Shown here: one piece after another, positions 54,994-62,333 of the stretch | How positions within the stretch are numbered: position 1 is the first letter of the stretch | Layout: every line of letters starts with the position of its first letter | Assembly (NCBI GenBank): GCA_964351655.1 | Contig: CAYGPD010000010.1 | Span: 1 to 64,000, forward strand | Length of the DNA stretch: 64,000 nucleotides | DNA from: Hirschia sp964351655 | Lineage (GTDB): Bacteria > Pseudomonadota > Alphaproteobacteria > Caulobacterales > Hyphomonadaceae | Direction: 5' to 3' | The notes under the pieces: generated by a model | Databases searched by the model: none | What the model saw: the letters and a program-made list of their open reading frames with translations, nothing else | Told to the model about the DNA's origin: nothing | Made by a program: the position numbers and the translations under genes

Positions 54994-55161
54994 TTATTCG
55001 ACGTTCTCGTCAGAAGTATCTGGCGATTCTTGTTGAATACGACTCGAATTCTTTTTTGCAGCTTTGCGTCTTCTTAGATTTGCACGCAATGCAGCCGATA
55101 GACGCGCTTCACGATCGTCTTTTGGAGTTTTTTGGGGAGTTTTTTCAATTTTATCTGTCAT
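54994..55161 (-). CDS. Small basic hypothetical protein upstream of murA
   Basis: A 55-residue frame with ATG at 55161. The product is highly charged: a Lys/Pro/Thr N-terminus (MTDKIEKTPQKTPK), then DDREARLSAALRANLRRRKAA, then a Ser/Glu-rich tail. The middle looks like a basic amphipathic helix. Small proteins of this kind with an ALRANLxRRK core occur upstream of murA in related alphaproteobacteria, as I recall. Function unknown. It lies 54 bases before murA in the same direction. Confidence 0.75.
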   Translation of the reverse strand: MTDKIEKTPQKTPKDDREARLSAALRANLRRRKAAKKNSSRIQQESPDTSDENVE

Positions 55162-55259
55162 GATTGAACGTTCATAGCGATCTTAGCCCTTTTCTTCAAT
55201 GACTAGATCGGCTATGCGGGGTCCTTGCTTCAGCGATATTGCTGTTTTGCACATATTTA

Positions 55260-55334
55260 GCCGCGGTAGCTCAGTGGTAGAGCGCGTCATTGGTAATGAC
55301 GAGGTCGAGAGTTCAATTCTCTCTCGTGGCACCA
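55260..55334 (+). tRNA. tRNA-Thr (anticodon GGT)
   Basis: A 75-base cloverleaf. The acceptor stem GCCGCGG pairs with TCGTGGC (two G-T pairs). The D arm is GCTC...GAGC. The anticodon stem CGTCA/TGACG has loop TTGGTAA and so anticodon GGT. The T arm is GAGAG TTCAATT CTCTC, with discriminator A and an encoded CCA. It is convergent with the Lrp-type gene nine bases downstream. Confidence 0.97.
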
Positions 55335-55343
55335 TGTTCCCTT

Positions 55344-55808
55344 TTAAATTGCCAATTCTGTCGTGTATTTCACGCAGCGAAGCGCTATTTGCGATGATGA
55401 TCCAGCGACGCTTGGATGAGCGAGGATCTTATTCATATGCAAAGCTTCAAAACCAGCGACAGAATCGGTTTGGACAGTTAGAGTATAATCATACGATCCA
55501 GTCATGGCATAACAGGAAGTTATCTCTGGAATAGAGCTGACGAATTTCTCAAAATTCTTTCTCATTTCAGCTTCATAGCTGACCATATTAACCTGAACGA
55601 TTACACAGACAGGCAATCCAACAATATCTGGATCCAATAACGCGACACGTTTTCTAATCGCGCCTAAATTTTCCAAATCATTTATACGGCGCCATAATGA
55701 TGATTGAGACATACCCAATGTTTCAGCCAATGAACGACTACTTGCTCCACTATCTTTTTGGATCGCTCGCAACACAGTTCTATCTGCTTCATTGATCTTT
55801 TCTGTCAT
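55344..55808 (-). CDS. Lrp/AsnC-family transcriptional regulator
   Basis: A 154-residue regulator. The N-terminal winged helix-turn-helix (about 5-65) includes SSRSLAETLGMSQSSLWRRINDLE, and the C-terminal RAM/effector domain (about 70-150) contains VIVQVNMVSYEAEM and YAMTGSYDYTLTVQT. It is transcribed divergently from the phhA operon with a 130-base gap. The likely job is to control phenylalanine/tyrosine breakdown in response to an amino acid; that is inferred from position. Confidence 0.93.
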   Translation of the reverse strand: MTEKINEADRTVLRAIQKDSGASSRSLAETLGMSQSSLWRRINDLENLGAIRKRVALLDPDIVGLPVCVIVQVNMVSYEAEMRKNFEKFVSSIPEITSCYAMTGSYDYTLTVQTDSVAGFEALHMNKILAHPSVAGSSSQIALRCVKYTTELAI

Positions 55809-55938
55809 GAATAATTTACCCCAGATAAGCTTTTATATTGATCAAATCACCACAAGATTTTTCTCACGCAAGTGAAAATAGACCAAATTATTCCTATTTA
55901 TATGGTATTCTACTCATACTAAATGAGGAAATGCAAAC

Positions 55939-56847
55939 ATGAACTTGGCACAAGAATCTAAAGATCAGGTCTCGTCATCAGCTACCGCGAAAAACCGGTA
56001 CGAAAACGCACCTAAAAACGATGATTACACAATAGATCAAGCATGGGAAACATATACACCTTCTGAGCATGATCGTTGGGATCGCCTCTTTCATCGCATG
56101 CAAGCTACCCTTCCGGGGCGTGCCTGCTCTGCCTTTGTTGAGGCTATGAATACACTAGAGCTGTCGGCTAGCGGCATCCCTGATATGGCTGCGCTTAGTG
56201 ACTTGTTAGAACCTATTACTGGTTGGCGCGTCGTCCCTGTTGCTGGACTTGTGCCCGACGACGTTTTTTTTGATCACCTCGCAAACAAACGCTTTCCAGC
56301 TGGTGCCTTCATCCGACCAGAAGAAGAATTTGATTACCTTCAAGAGCCAGATATTTTTCACGATATATTTGGACATGTACCAATGTTGGCTGACCCCGTA
56401 TTTTCTGACTTTATTCAAGCTTACGGCAAGGGCGGACAAGCAGCACTCAAGCGCAATCAATTGCACAATCTTGCACGCATTTATTGGTACACTGTGGAAT
56501 TTGGCCTCATCGAAGAAAATGGTGAACTAAGAATATTTGGTGCCGGCATACTCTCCTCTCCCAATGAAAGTAAATTCAGTCTGGAAAGCGAATCTCCAAA
56601 CCGCATTCGTTTTAATCGCGAGCGCGTTATGCGAACCAATTATATCATTGATGATTTCCAAAAGACTTACTTTGTAATTCCTGATTTCGAAACACTATTA
56701 AAGGAATGCTACGAAGACTTTACAGGCGTTTACGAAAGCCTTCGCGCGCAGAGCGATTTATCTCCCGAAGATATTTTGCCGGAAGATGCAATAATTCAGC
56801 GCGGCACTTTGGAATATTTCCAAGCCAAAACAAATAACCAAACCTAA
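55939..56847 (+). CDS. phhA: Phenylalanine 4-hydroxylase
   Basis: A 302-residue non-heme iron enzyme that converts phenylalanine to tyrosine with tetrahydropterin and O2. The iron site is DIFHDIFGHVPMLADP (two His), with the Glu ligand in YWYTVEFGLIEE. FPAGAFIRPEEEFDYLQEPDIF is typical of bacterial forms. A GAGGA ribosome site lies ahead of the ATG. PhhB, at the operon end, recycles its pterin. It starts the tyrosine catabolic operon. Confidence 0.97.
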   Translation: MNLAQESKDQVSSSATAKNRYENAPKNDDYTIDQAWETYTPSEHDRWDRLFHRMQATLPGRACSAFVEAMNTLELSASGIPDMAALSDLLEPITGWRVVPVAGLVPDDVFFDHLANKRFPAGAFIRPEEEFDYLQEPDIFHDIFGHVPMLADPVFSDFIQAYGKGGQAALKRNQLHNLARIYWYTVEFGLIEENGELRIFGAGILSSPNESKFSLESESPNRIRFNRERVMRTNYIIDDFQKTYFVIPDFETLLKECYEDFTGVYESLRAQSDLSPEDILPEDAIIQRGTLEYFQAKTNNQT

Positions 56848-56871
56848 TTCAGACAAAAGTGGAATGAACTT

Positions 56872-57957
56872 ATGAGCGATCTATTTGACAACCCTGCTGG
56901 CCTTGATGGTTTTGAATTTATTGAATTTTGCGCCCCCCAAAAAGGCATTCTTGAAAACGTGTTTTCGGCTATGGGATTCACACACATCGCCACTCATCGC
57001 ACCAAGGACGTTGATCTATGGCGCCAAGGCGACATCAACATGATCGCCAATTATGAACCCAAGTCACCAGCTGCATATTTCGCACGCGAACATGGCCCCG
57101 CCGCTTGCGGTATGGGATTTCGCGTTAAAGATGCGCGTAAAGCCTATGAGCATTTATTAGCTCAAGGCGCTGAGCCAGTTGAACTTGAAACAGGGCCTAT
57201 GGAATTACGTATTCCCGCAATTCGCGGTATCGGCGGCGCAATTGTTTATCTCATTGATCGCTATCAAGAAGGCCTAACCATCTATGATATCGATTTCGAA
57301 TATCTTGATGGTGTTGATCGCCGCCCCAAAGGAGCTGGCTTCAATGTCATCGATCACCTTACACACAATGTTTATGGCGGTCGGATGGCTTATTGGGCTG
57401 ATTATTATGAGCGGCTCTTCAACTTTAAAGAAATCCGATATTTCGATATTAAAGGCGAATACACAGGCCTAACATCGAAGGCCTTAACTGCACCTGATGG
57501 AAAAATCCGCATTCCTCTAAATGAAGAAGCAGAAGGCGGCAAAGGGCAAATCGAAGAGTATTTGCGTGAATTTGGTGGCGAAGGCATTCAGCACATAGCC
57601 TTTAGTTGTGATGATCTGATCGGATGCTGGGATCGCCTAAAAGCTATGGGGATTCCTTTCATGACGGCACCGCCATCGACATATTACGATATGCTTGATG
57701 AGCGCTTGCCAGGACATGGCGAACCTGTTGATGAATTTCGTTCACGCGGCATTTTATTAGATGGCACGACAGAAGGTGGAAGCCCTCGCCTGTTACTTCA
57801 AATTTTCTCTGAAACGCAGCTTGGCCCTGTTTTCTTCGAGTTCATTCAACGCAAAGGTGATGATGGATTTGGAGAAGGTAATTTCAAAGCCTTGTTTGAA
57901 TCAATCGAACGCGATCAAATCAATCGCGGTGTTTTAAAGGTTGGAGAGAAAGCGTAA
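56872..57957 (+). CDS. hppD: 4-hydroxyphenylpyruvate dioxygenase
   Basis: A 361-residue enzyme of the VOC superfamily that turns 4-hydroxyphenylpyruvate into homogentisate. Iron ligands are in VIDHLTHNV, IQHIAFSCDDL and VFFEFIQRKGDDGFGEGNF. The last stretch is the diagnostic C-terminus. Length is typical. The stop codon overlaps the start of the next VOC gene by one base (TAATG). The tyrosine aminotransferase that makes its substrate is not in the window. Confidence 0.97.
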   Translation: MSDLFDNPAGLDGFEFIEFCAPQKGILENVFSAMGFTHIATHRTKDVDLWRQGDINMIANYEPKSPAAYFAREHGPAACGMGFRVKDARKAYEHLLAQGAEPVELETGPMELRIPAIRGIGGAIVYLIDRYQEGLTIYDIDFEYLDGVDRRPKGAGFNVIDHLTHNVYGGRMAYWADYYERLFNFKEIRYFDIKGEYTGLTSKALTAPDGKIRIPLNEEAEGGKGQIEEYLREFGGEGIQHIAFSCDDLIGCWDRLKAMGIPFMTAPPSTYYDMLDERLPGHGEPVDEFRSRGILLDGTTEGGSPRLLLQIFSETQLGPVFFEFIQRKGDDGFGEGNFKALFESIERDQINRGVLKVGEKA

Positions 57958-58511
57958 TGACAGCAACGCCAAATATTCAAGGCTTTCATCACGTCGCCTA
58001 TAGATGCAAGGACGCCAAGGAAACAGTGGAGTTTTACCAAAAAGCGTTAGGCATGAAATTCCAGCTTGCTATCGCAGAAGACCACGTCCCCTCAACGGGG
58101 GCGTATGATCCTTACATGCATATTTTCTTGGAAGCTGGAAACGGCAATGTTTTGGCGTTTTTTGAACTTCCAGAACAACCTGATATGGATCGCGACCAAA
58201 ACACACCAATCTGGGTGCAGCATATAGCTATGCGCGTTAAGTCTCTTGACGCTTTAATGGAAGCAAAAGCACATCTTGAATCTCTTGGTTTAGATGTAAT
58301 CGGCCCGACGCATCACGGTATATTCAAATCAATCTACTTTTTTGACCCCAACGGTCATAGATTAGAGTTGGCTGCCGACATTGGTACGCCGGAGCAAATG
58401 CAACAATTATTTGAGGTTGCCCCTGACATGCTTGAGGAATGGAGCAAAACAAAAAAAGCGCCTCGCCACGCTGCATGGTTGCATGAGAAAATTGCCAAGG
58501 AAAAAAATTAG
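57957..58511 (+). CDS. VOC-family protein, candidate ring-cleavage dioxygenase in place of HmgA
   Basis: A 184-residue VOC-fold protein. Possible metal ligands are His11/12 (FHHVAYR), His89 (VQHIAMR) and Glu137 (HRLELAAD), spaced as in the 2-His-1-carboxylate set of type I extradiol dioxygenases. Glu70 is a fourth candidate, as in glyoxalases. THHGIFKSIYFFDPNGHRLE (118-137) fits the extradiol signature [GNTIV]-x-H-x(5,7)-[LIVMF]-Y-x(2)-[DENTA]-P-x-[GP]-x(2,3)-E, with His120 and Tyr127. The gene lies between hppD and maiA, exactly where homogentisate must be cleaved, and no cupin-type HmgA is present. It overlaps both neighbours by one base. Role inferred. Confidence 0.8.
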   Translation: MTATPNIQGFHHVAYRCKDAKETVEFYQKALGMKFQLAIAEDHVPSTGAYDPYMHIFLEAGNGNVLAFFELPEQPDMDRDQNTPIWVQHIAMRVKSLDALMEAKAHLESLGLDVIGPTHHGIFKSIYFFDPNGHRLELAADIGTPEQMQQLFEVAPDMLEEWSKTKKAPRHAAWLHEKIAKEKN

Positions 58512-59149
58512 TGCGCCTTTACACCTATTTTCGCTCTTCAACATCGTTTCGCGTGCGTATAGCGCTGAACCTAAAAGGAATCAGCTACGAATCTGTGTTT
58601 GTGAACCTAAAGAAAGGAGAGCAAAATTCAGAAGATTTCCGCGCGATTAATGGGATAGGAGGCGTTCCCGTTCTTGAACATAATGGCTCACGGATCACCC
58701 AATCTCTTGCTATTATTGAGTACTTAGACTCACTCAACTCAACTTCACCTTTCTATCTAAATGATCCCCTCAAAAACATTCAGATGAAGGAATACGCATA
58801 CGCGGTCGCGACCGATATTCATGCGGTCAACAATCTTCGTGTCCTCAACTATTTGAGCGAAACGTTGAACATAGATAATGAAGCCAGAAACACATGGTAT
58901 CGTCATTGGATAGACGTAAATTTTGCACCATTAGAAGCAAAACTCTCCATCGACCTAGCCGTCCCTAAATTGCCCTTTGGCGAGCCAACGCTGTTTGAAA
59001 TTGTATTGGTCCCTCAAGTTTACAATGCGCTTCGATTTGAAATTGATATGACGAAATACCCAAAAATCTTAGCAATTTACGAAACTTGCATGAAGCTCCC
59101 TGCTTTCCTCAATGCAGCTCCGGAAAACCAAGCAGACGCCACAGCATAA
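58511..59149 (+). CDS. maiA: Maleylacetoacetate isomerase
   Basis: A 212-residue zeta-class glutathione transferase that isomerises maleylacetoacetate to fumarylacetoacetate. The N-terminal YFRSSTSFRVRIALNLKGI has the SSxxxRVR glutathione site. INGIGGVPVLEHNG and RITQSLAIIEYLD follow, and the C-terminal helical domain is complete. It starts with GTG overlapping the stop of the VOC gene (TAGTG). Its presence shows that homogentisate cleavage must take place in this organism. Confidence 0.94.
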   Translation: MRLYTYFRSSTSFRVRIALNLKGISYESVFVNLKKGEQNSEDFRAINGIGGVPVLEHNGSRITQSLAIIEYLDSLNSTSPFYLNDPLKNIQMKEYAYAVATDIHAVNNLRVLNYLSETLNIDNEARNTWYRHWIDVNFAPLEAKLSIDLAVPKLPFGEPTLFEIVLVPQVYNALRFEIDMTKYPKILAIYETCMKLPAFLNAAPENQADATA

Positions 59150-59173
59150 TTTAAAAGAAAAGCGAGAGACCAT

Positions 59174-60187
59174 ATGAAACTTGCAACACTTAAAAACAAC
59201 ACACGTGATGGCGCGCTCATTGTCGTGAACAACGCACTTACACTCTATGCTGATGCATCACACATTGCTCCAACCTTACAAGCCGCTCTTGATGATTGGG
59301 CCAATATATCTCCCATGCTTCAAAGCCTTGCAGAAGATGTTGAATCCGGAACTGGAGCGCTAAAAGCATTTGACCAGAAAGCGTGTGAAAGTCCCTTACC
59401 GCGCGCCTATCAATGGGCAGATGGGTCCGCCTACATCAACCATGTTGAACTTGTGAGGAAAGCACGTAATTCCGAAGTTCCCGAAAGCTTTTACCATGAT
59501 CCACTTATGTATCAGGGAGGCTCAGACGCCTTTTTAGCTCCTTATGCACCAATCCCGTTGGGAGACCCCGCTTGGGGCTGCGATATGGAGGGGGAAATAG
59601 CAGTTATTACCGACGACGTCCCTATGGGCGTTAGTGCAGCAGATGCCTCCAACCACATCAAATTGATAATGCTCTGCAATGATGTCTCACTGCGCGGCTT
59701 AATACCCGCTGAACTCGCGAAGGGGTTTGGCTTTTTTCAATCTAAACCTCCTAGCGCATTTTCACCTATTGCTCTGACGCCAGATACGCTCGGCGAATAC
59801 TGGAAGGACAGCTTAGTACATAGACAGCTTGAGGTCGATTATAACGGCAAACCGTTCGGTCGCGCTTGGGCGCAAAAAGAGGCAACATTTTCTTTAGCTG
59901 ATCTCGTCGCACACGCTGCAAAGACCCGCCCTTTATCCGCTGGCACTGTCATCGGCTCTGGGACAGTTTCTAACAAAGATGAAAATGGTGGCCCCGGACG
60001 TAAAATCGAAGATGGGGGGCTTGGCTATTCTTGTATAGCTGAAATCCGTATGATCGAAACAATTGCAAATGGCTCACCATCTACGGCTTTTATGAAGCAC
60101 GGCGATAGCGTAAAAATTGATATGCGTGATGAGGCAGGAAACTCCATCTTTGGCGCTATCGAGCAAAACATTGTTTCAAGCAAATAA
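59174..60187 (+). CDS. fahA: Fumarylacetoacetase (bacterial FahA)
   Basis: A 337-residue hydrolase splitting fumarylacetoacetate into fumarate and acetoacetate. Metal-binding acids are in WGCDMEGEIAVI, and LCNDVSLRGLIPAEL and FQSKPPSAFSP are typical, as is the C-terminal AGTVIGSGTVSNKDENGGPGR. It is the shorter bacterial form (eukaryotic FAH is about 420). It lies 24 bases after maiA and 15 before phhB. Confidence 0.95.
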   Translation: MKLATLKNNTRDGALIVVNNALTLYADASHIAPTLQAALDDWANISPMLQSLAEDVESGTGALKAFDQKACESPLPRAYQWADGSAYINHVELVRKARNSEVPESFYHDPLMYQGGSDAFLAPYAPIPLGDPAWGCDMEGEIAVITDDVPMGVSAADASNHIKLIMLCNDVSLRGLIPAELAKGFGFFQSKPPSAFSPIALTPDTLGEYWKDSLVHRQLEVDYNGKPFGRAWAQKEATFSLADLVAHAAKTRPLSAGTVIGSGTVSNKDENGGPGRKIEDGGLGYSCIAEIRMIETIANGSPSTAFMKHGDSVKIDMRDEAGNSIFGAIEQNIVSSK

Positions 60188-60202
60188 TGATTGGAGATCT
60201 GA

Positions 60203-60502
60203 ATGCAAAAATATAGCTCAGAGCAAATAGCGGCTTTTACTTCGCGTTTCCCTCGCTGGAATTTAAGTGAAGATGGAAAATCAGTATCAACATCCTTTAA
60301 GCTAAAGAATTTTGTCGATGCTTGGAGTTTCATGAGCGCAATCGCAATAACGGCCGAGACACAAAACCATCATCCTGAATGGTTTAACGTGTATGGAAAT
60401 GTCGATATTCGACTCACCACCCACGATGCTAAAGGTTTAAGCGAGAGAGATGAAAAGCTCGCGGAATTTATTGAAGAGACCGCAAAAAGATTCGGTCTAT
60501 AA
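60203..60502 (+). CDS. phhB: Pterin-4a-carbinolamine dehydratase
   Basis: A 99-residue enzyme that dehydrates the pterin carbinolamine left by PhhA. The active-site set NHHPEWFNVYGNVDIRLTTHD contains the conserved His pair and the later His, and GLSERDEKLAEFIEE ends the core. Last gene of the operon; a strong terminator follows 19 bases later. Confidence 0.96.
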   Translation: MQKYSSEQIAAFTSRFPRWNLSEDGKSVSTSFKLKNFVDAWSFMSAIAITAETQNHHPEWFNVYGNVDIRLTTHDAKGLSERDEKLAEFIEETAKRFGL

Positions 60503-60520
60503 TTCTAACAACAAAAATAT

Positions 60521-60568
60521 AAGCGCAGCAAATGACCACTCTTTTATCATTCGCTGCGCTTTTTTTAT
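60521..60568 (+). terminator. Rho-independent terminator of the phhA-phhB operon
   Basis: AAGCGCAGCAAATGA and TCATTCGCTGCGCTT pair over 15 bases with one A-C mismatch around an eleven-base loop, followed by seven Ts. Confidence 0.92.
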
Positions 60569-60685
60569 GCCTTTAGCATCCCTTACGTCATAAAAATCAT
60601 CAAAACCATATAGTATTAGCTCTCTTAGATTAGCTGGTGCATACTCACACAGCCTATACAAACAGATAATTTCATTTATAAGTGC

Positions 60686-60707
60686 AAAATGATAGCGCCA
60701 TCATTTT
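60686..60707. promoter_or_regulatory. LacI-family-like operator palindrome upstream of zwf
   Basis: AAAATGAT-AGCGCC-ATCATTTT has symmetric eight-base arms and a central GCGC, 20 of 22 bases being symmetric. This TGATAGCGCTATCA-like shape is typical of LacI-family operators. It lies 100 bases before zwf. The rest of the 305-base gap 60503-60807 holds the phhB terminator and no gene. No LacI-type regulator is encoded in the window. Confidence 0.6.
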
Positions 60708-60807
60708 TAAATGATATTGCATAAAACGCACTATACATTTTACGCAGCGCTGATCATACCGTACTGGACATTCAGGTTCAGAAGCTAATTGGAGAGCGAG
60801 AAACAAA

Positions 60808-62289
60808 ATGGCAGAGTTTATTCCAGTAGACCCATTTGATGTTGTCATTTTTGGAGGCACAGGCGACCTTTCCAAACGCAAACTCATTCCTGCCCTATTT
60901 CACCGCTTCAAAGATGGTCAAATCTCGGATGTTTGTAATATTGTTGGAACAGCCCGAAGCGAATGGTCCCGCGATGAATTCATTGCTTTCGCAAAAGAGG
61001 CTTGTTTAGAGGCGCAAAAGGGTCAACTGGACGAAACCAAGTTCAACAATTTCGCGAAGCTTCTTCAATATGTTCAAATTGATGCGACAGACCCTAAATC
61101 TAATTGGTCTGACTTAAAAAAGAGTGTCGCAAAAGATGATCGCCCAAGGGTATTTTATCTTGCAATGGCTCCTCGCCTATACGCACCCTTGTGTAAAAAT
61201 CTCGGTGACAAAGGGTTAGTAACAGAAAATTCACGTGTCGTCTTAGAGAAGCCAATCGGTCGCAATCTAGAAACAGCTCAAGAAATCAATGATGGTGTGG
61301 GTCAGGTCTTCAAAGAAGACCAAATATTCCGTATCGACCACTATCTAGGCAAAGAAACTGTACAGAACTTACTCGTTCTACGCTTCGCAAATATGTTGTT
61401 TGAACCTTTGTGGAACCGGAACACGATAGACCATGTGCAGATTACCGTTGCTGAATCTGTCGGTCTAGAAAGCCGTGCGGACTATTATGACAATTCTGGT
61501 GCCTTGAGAGACATGGTTCAAAACCACCTCCTCCAATTGCTTTGTCTTACAGCTATGGAACCACCCAACTCTCTAGATGCAGACGATGTACGCACAGAAA
61601 AGATCAAAGTGCTTCGCGCTCTAAAGAAGTTTGATGCAACTTCAGCAAAAGACTGGACTGTTCGTGCGCAGTATCGCAGTGGTTCTGTTAACGGTGTGGC
61701 TGTAAAAGGCTATAAAGAAGAGCTTCCAGAAGAGAAGAAATCAAGCCGTACAGAAACATATGTTGCCCTTAAAACTGAAGTACAAAACTGGCGCTGGCAG
61801 GGTGTCCCTTTTTACCTTCGCACAGGCAAGCGTCTACAGTCTCGTCAATCTGAAATCGTAATCCGATTTAAACCGGCACCTCATTCAATTTTTGGATCAC
61901 AACAAGGTGCGTCACCCAACAAGCTGATTATTCGCTTACAACCAGATGAAGGTGTACACCTCTTCTTGCAAATCAAAGAACCTGGTCCTGGTGGGTTGCG
62001 CGTAAAGTCTTTGCCTCTAAACCTTTCTTGGGCTGACACCTTCATGATACGATACCCAGACGCCTATGAACGTCTGTTGATGGATGTTGTACGCGGCAAT
62101 CTAGCTTTATTCATGCGTCGTGAAGAAGTAGAACAAGCTTGGATGTGGGCAGATTCCTTGCTTGCTGCTTGGGCGGATGATGATCGACCTATGGAAACAT
62201 ATCCAGCTGGCAGTGACGGCCCTTCTTCTGCGGATGTACTACTTGCAAAAGACAACCGTTACTGGAAACGTCTCGATTCAGTTGAATAA
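60808..62289 (+). CDS. zwf: Glucose-6-phosphate 1-dehydrogenase
   Basis: A 493-residue NADP-linked enzyme making 6-phosphogluconolactone. The nucleotide-binding GGTGDLSKRKLIPALF and the substrate motif RIDHYLGKETVQNLL, with its catalytic His, are exact. DYYDNSGALRDMVQNHLLQLL and YLRTGKRLQ are typical. GGAGAGCGAG precedes the ATG. It leads into edd 44 bases later, so glucose is routed to the Entner-Doudoroff pathway. The pgl lactonase usually found between or behind them is not between them here. Confidence 0.97.
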   Translation: MAEFIPVDPFDVVIFGGTGDLSKRKLIPALFHRFKDGQISDVCNIVGTARSEWSRDEFIAFAKEACLEAQKGQLDETKFNNFAKLLQYVQIDATDPKSNWSDLKKSVAKDDRPRVFYLAMAPRLYAPLCKNLGDKGLVTENSRVVLEKPIGRNLETAQEINDGVGQVFKEDQIFRIDHYLGKETVQNLLVLRFANMLFEPLWNRNTIDHVQITVAESVGLESRADYYDNSGALRDMVQNHLLQLLCLTAMEPPNSLDADDVRTEKIKVLRALKKFDATSAKDWTVRAQYRSGSVNGVAVKGYKEELPEEKKSSRTETYVALKTEVQNWRWQGVPFYLRTGKRLQSRQSEIVIRFKPAPHSIFGSQQGASPNKLIIRLQPDEGVHLFLQIKEPGPGGLRVKSLPLNLSWADTFMIRYPDAYERLLMDVVRGNLALFMRREEVEQAWMWADSLLAAWADDDRPMETYPAGSDGPSSADVLLAKDNRYWKRLDSVE

Positions 62290-62333
62290 TCTCATAGCCT
62301 CTTAAACTTGACCCCAGATCTGGAACTAGTCTC

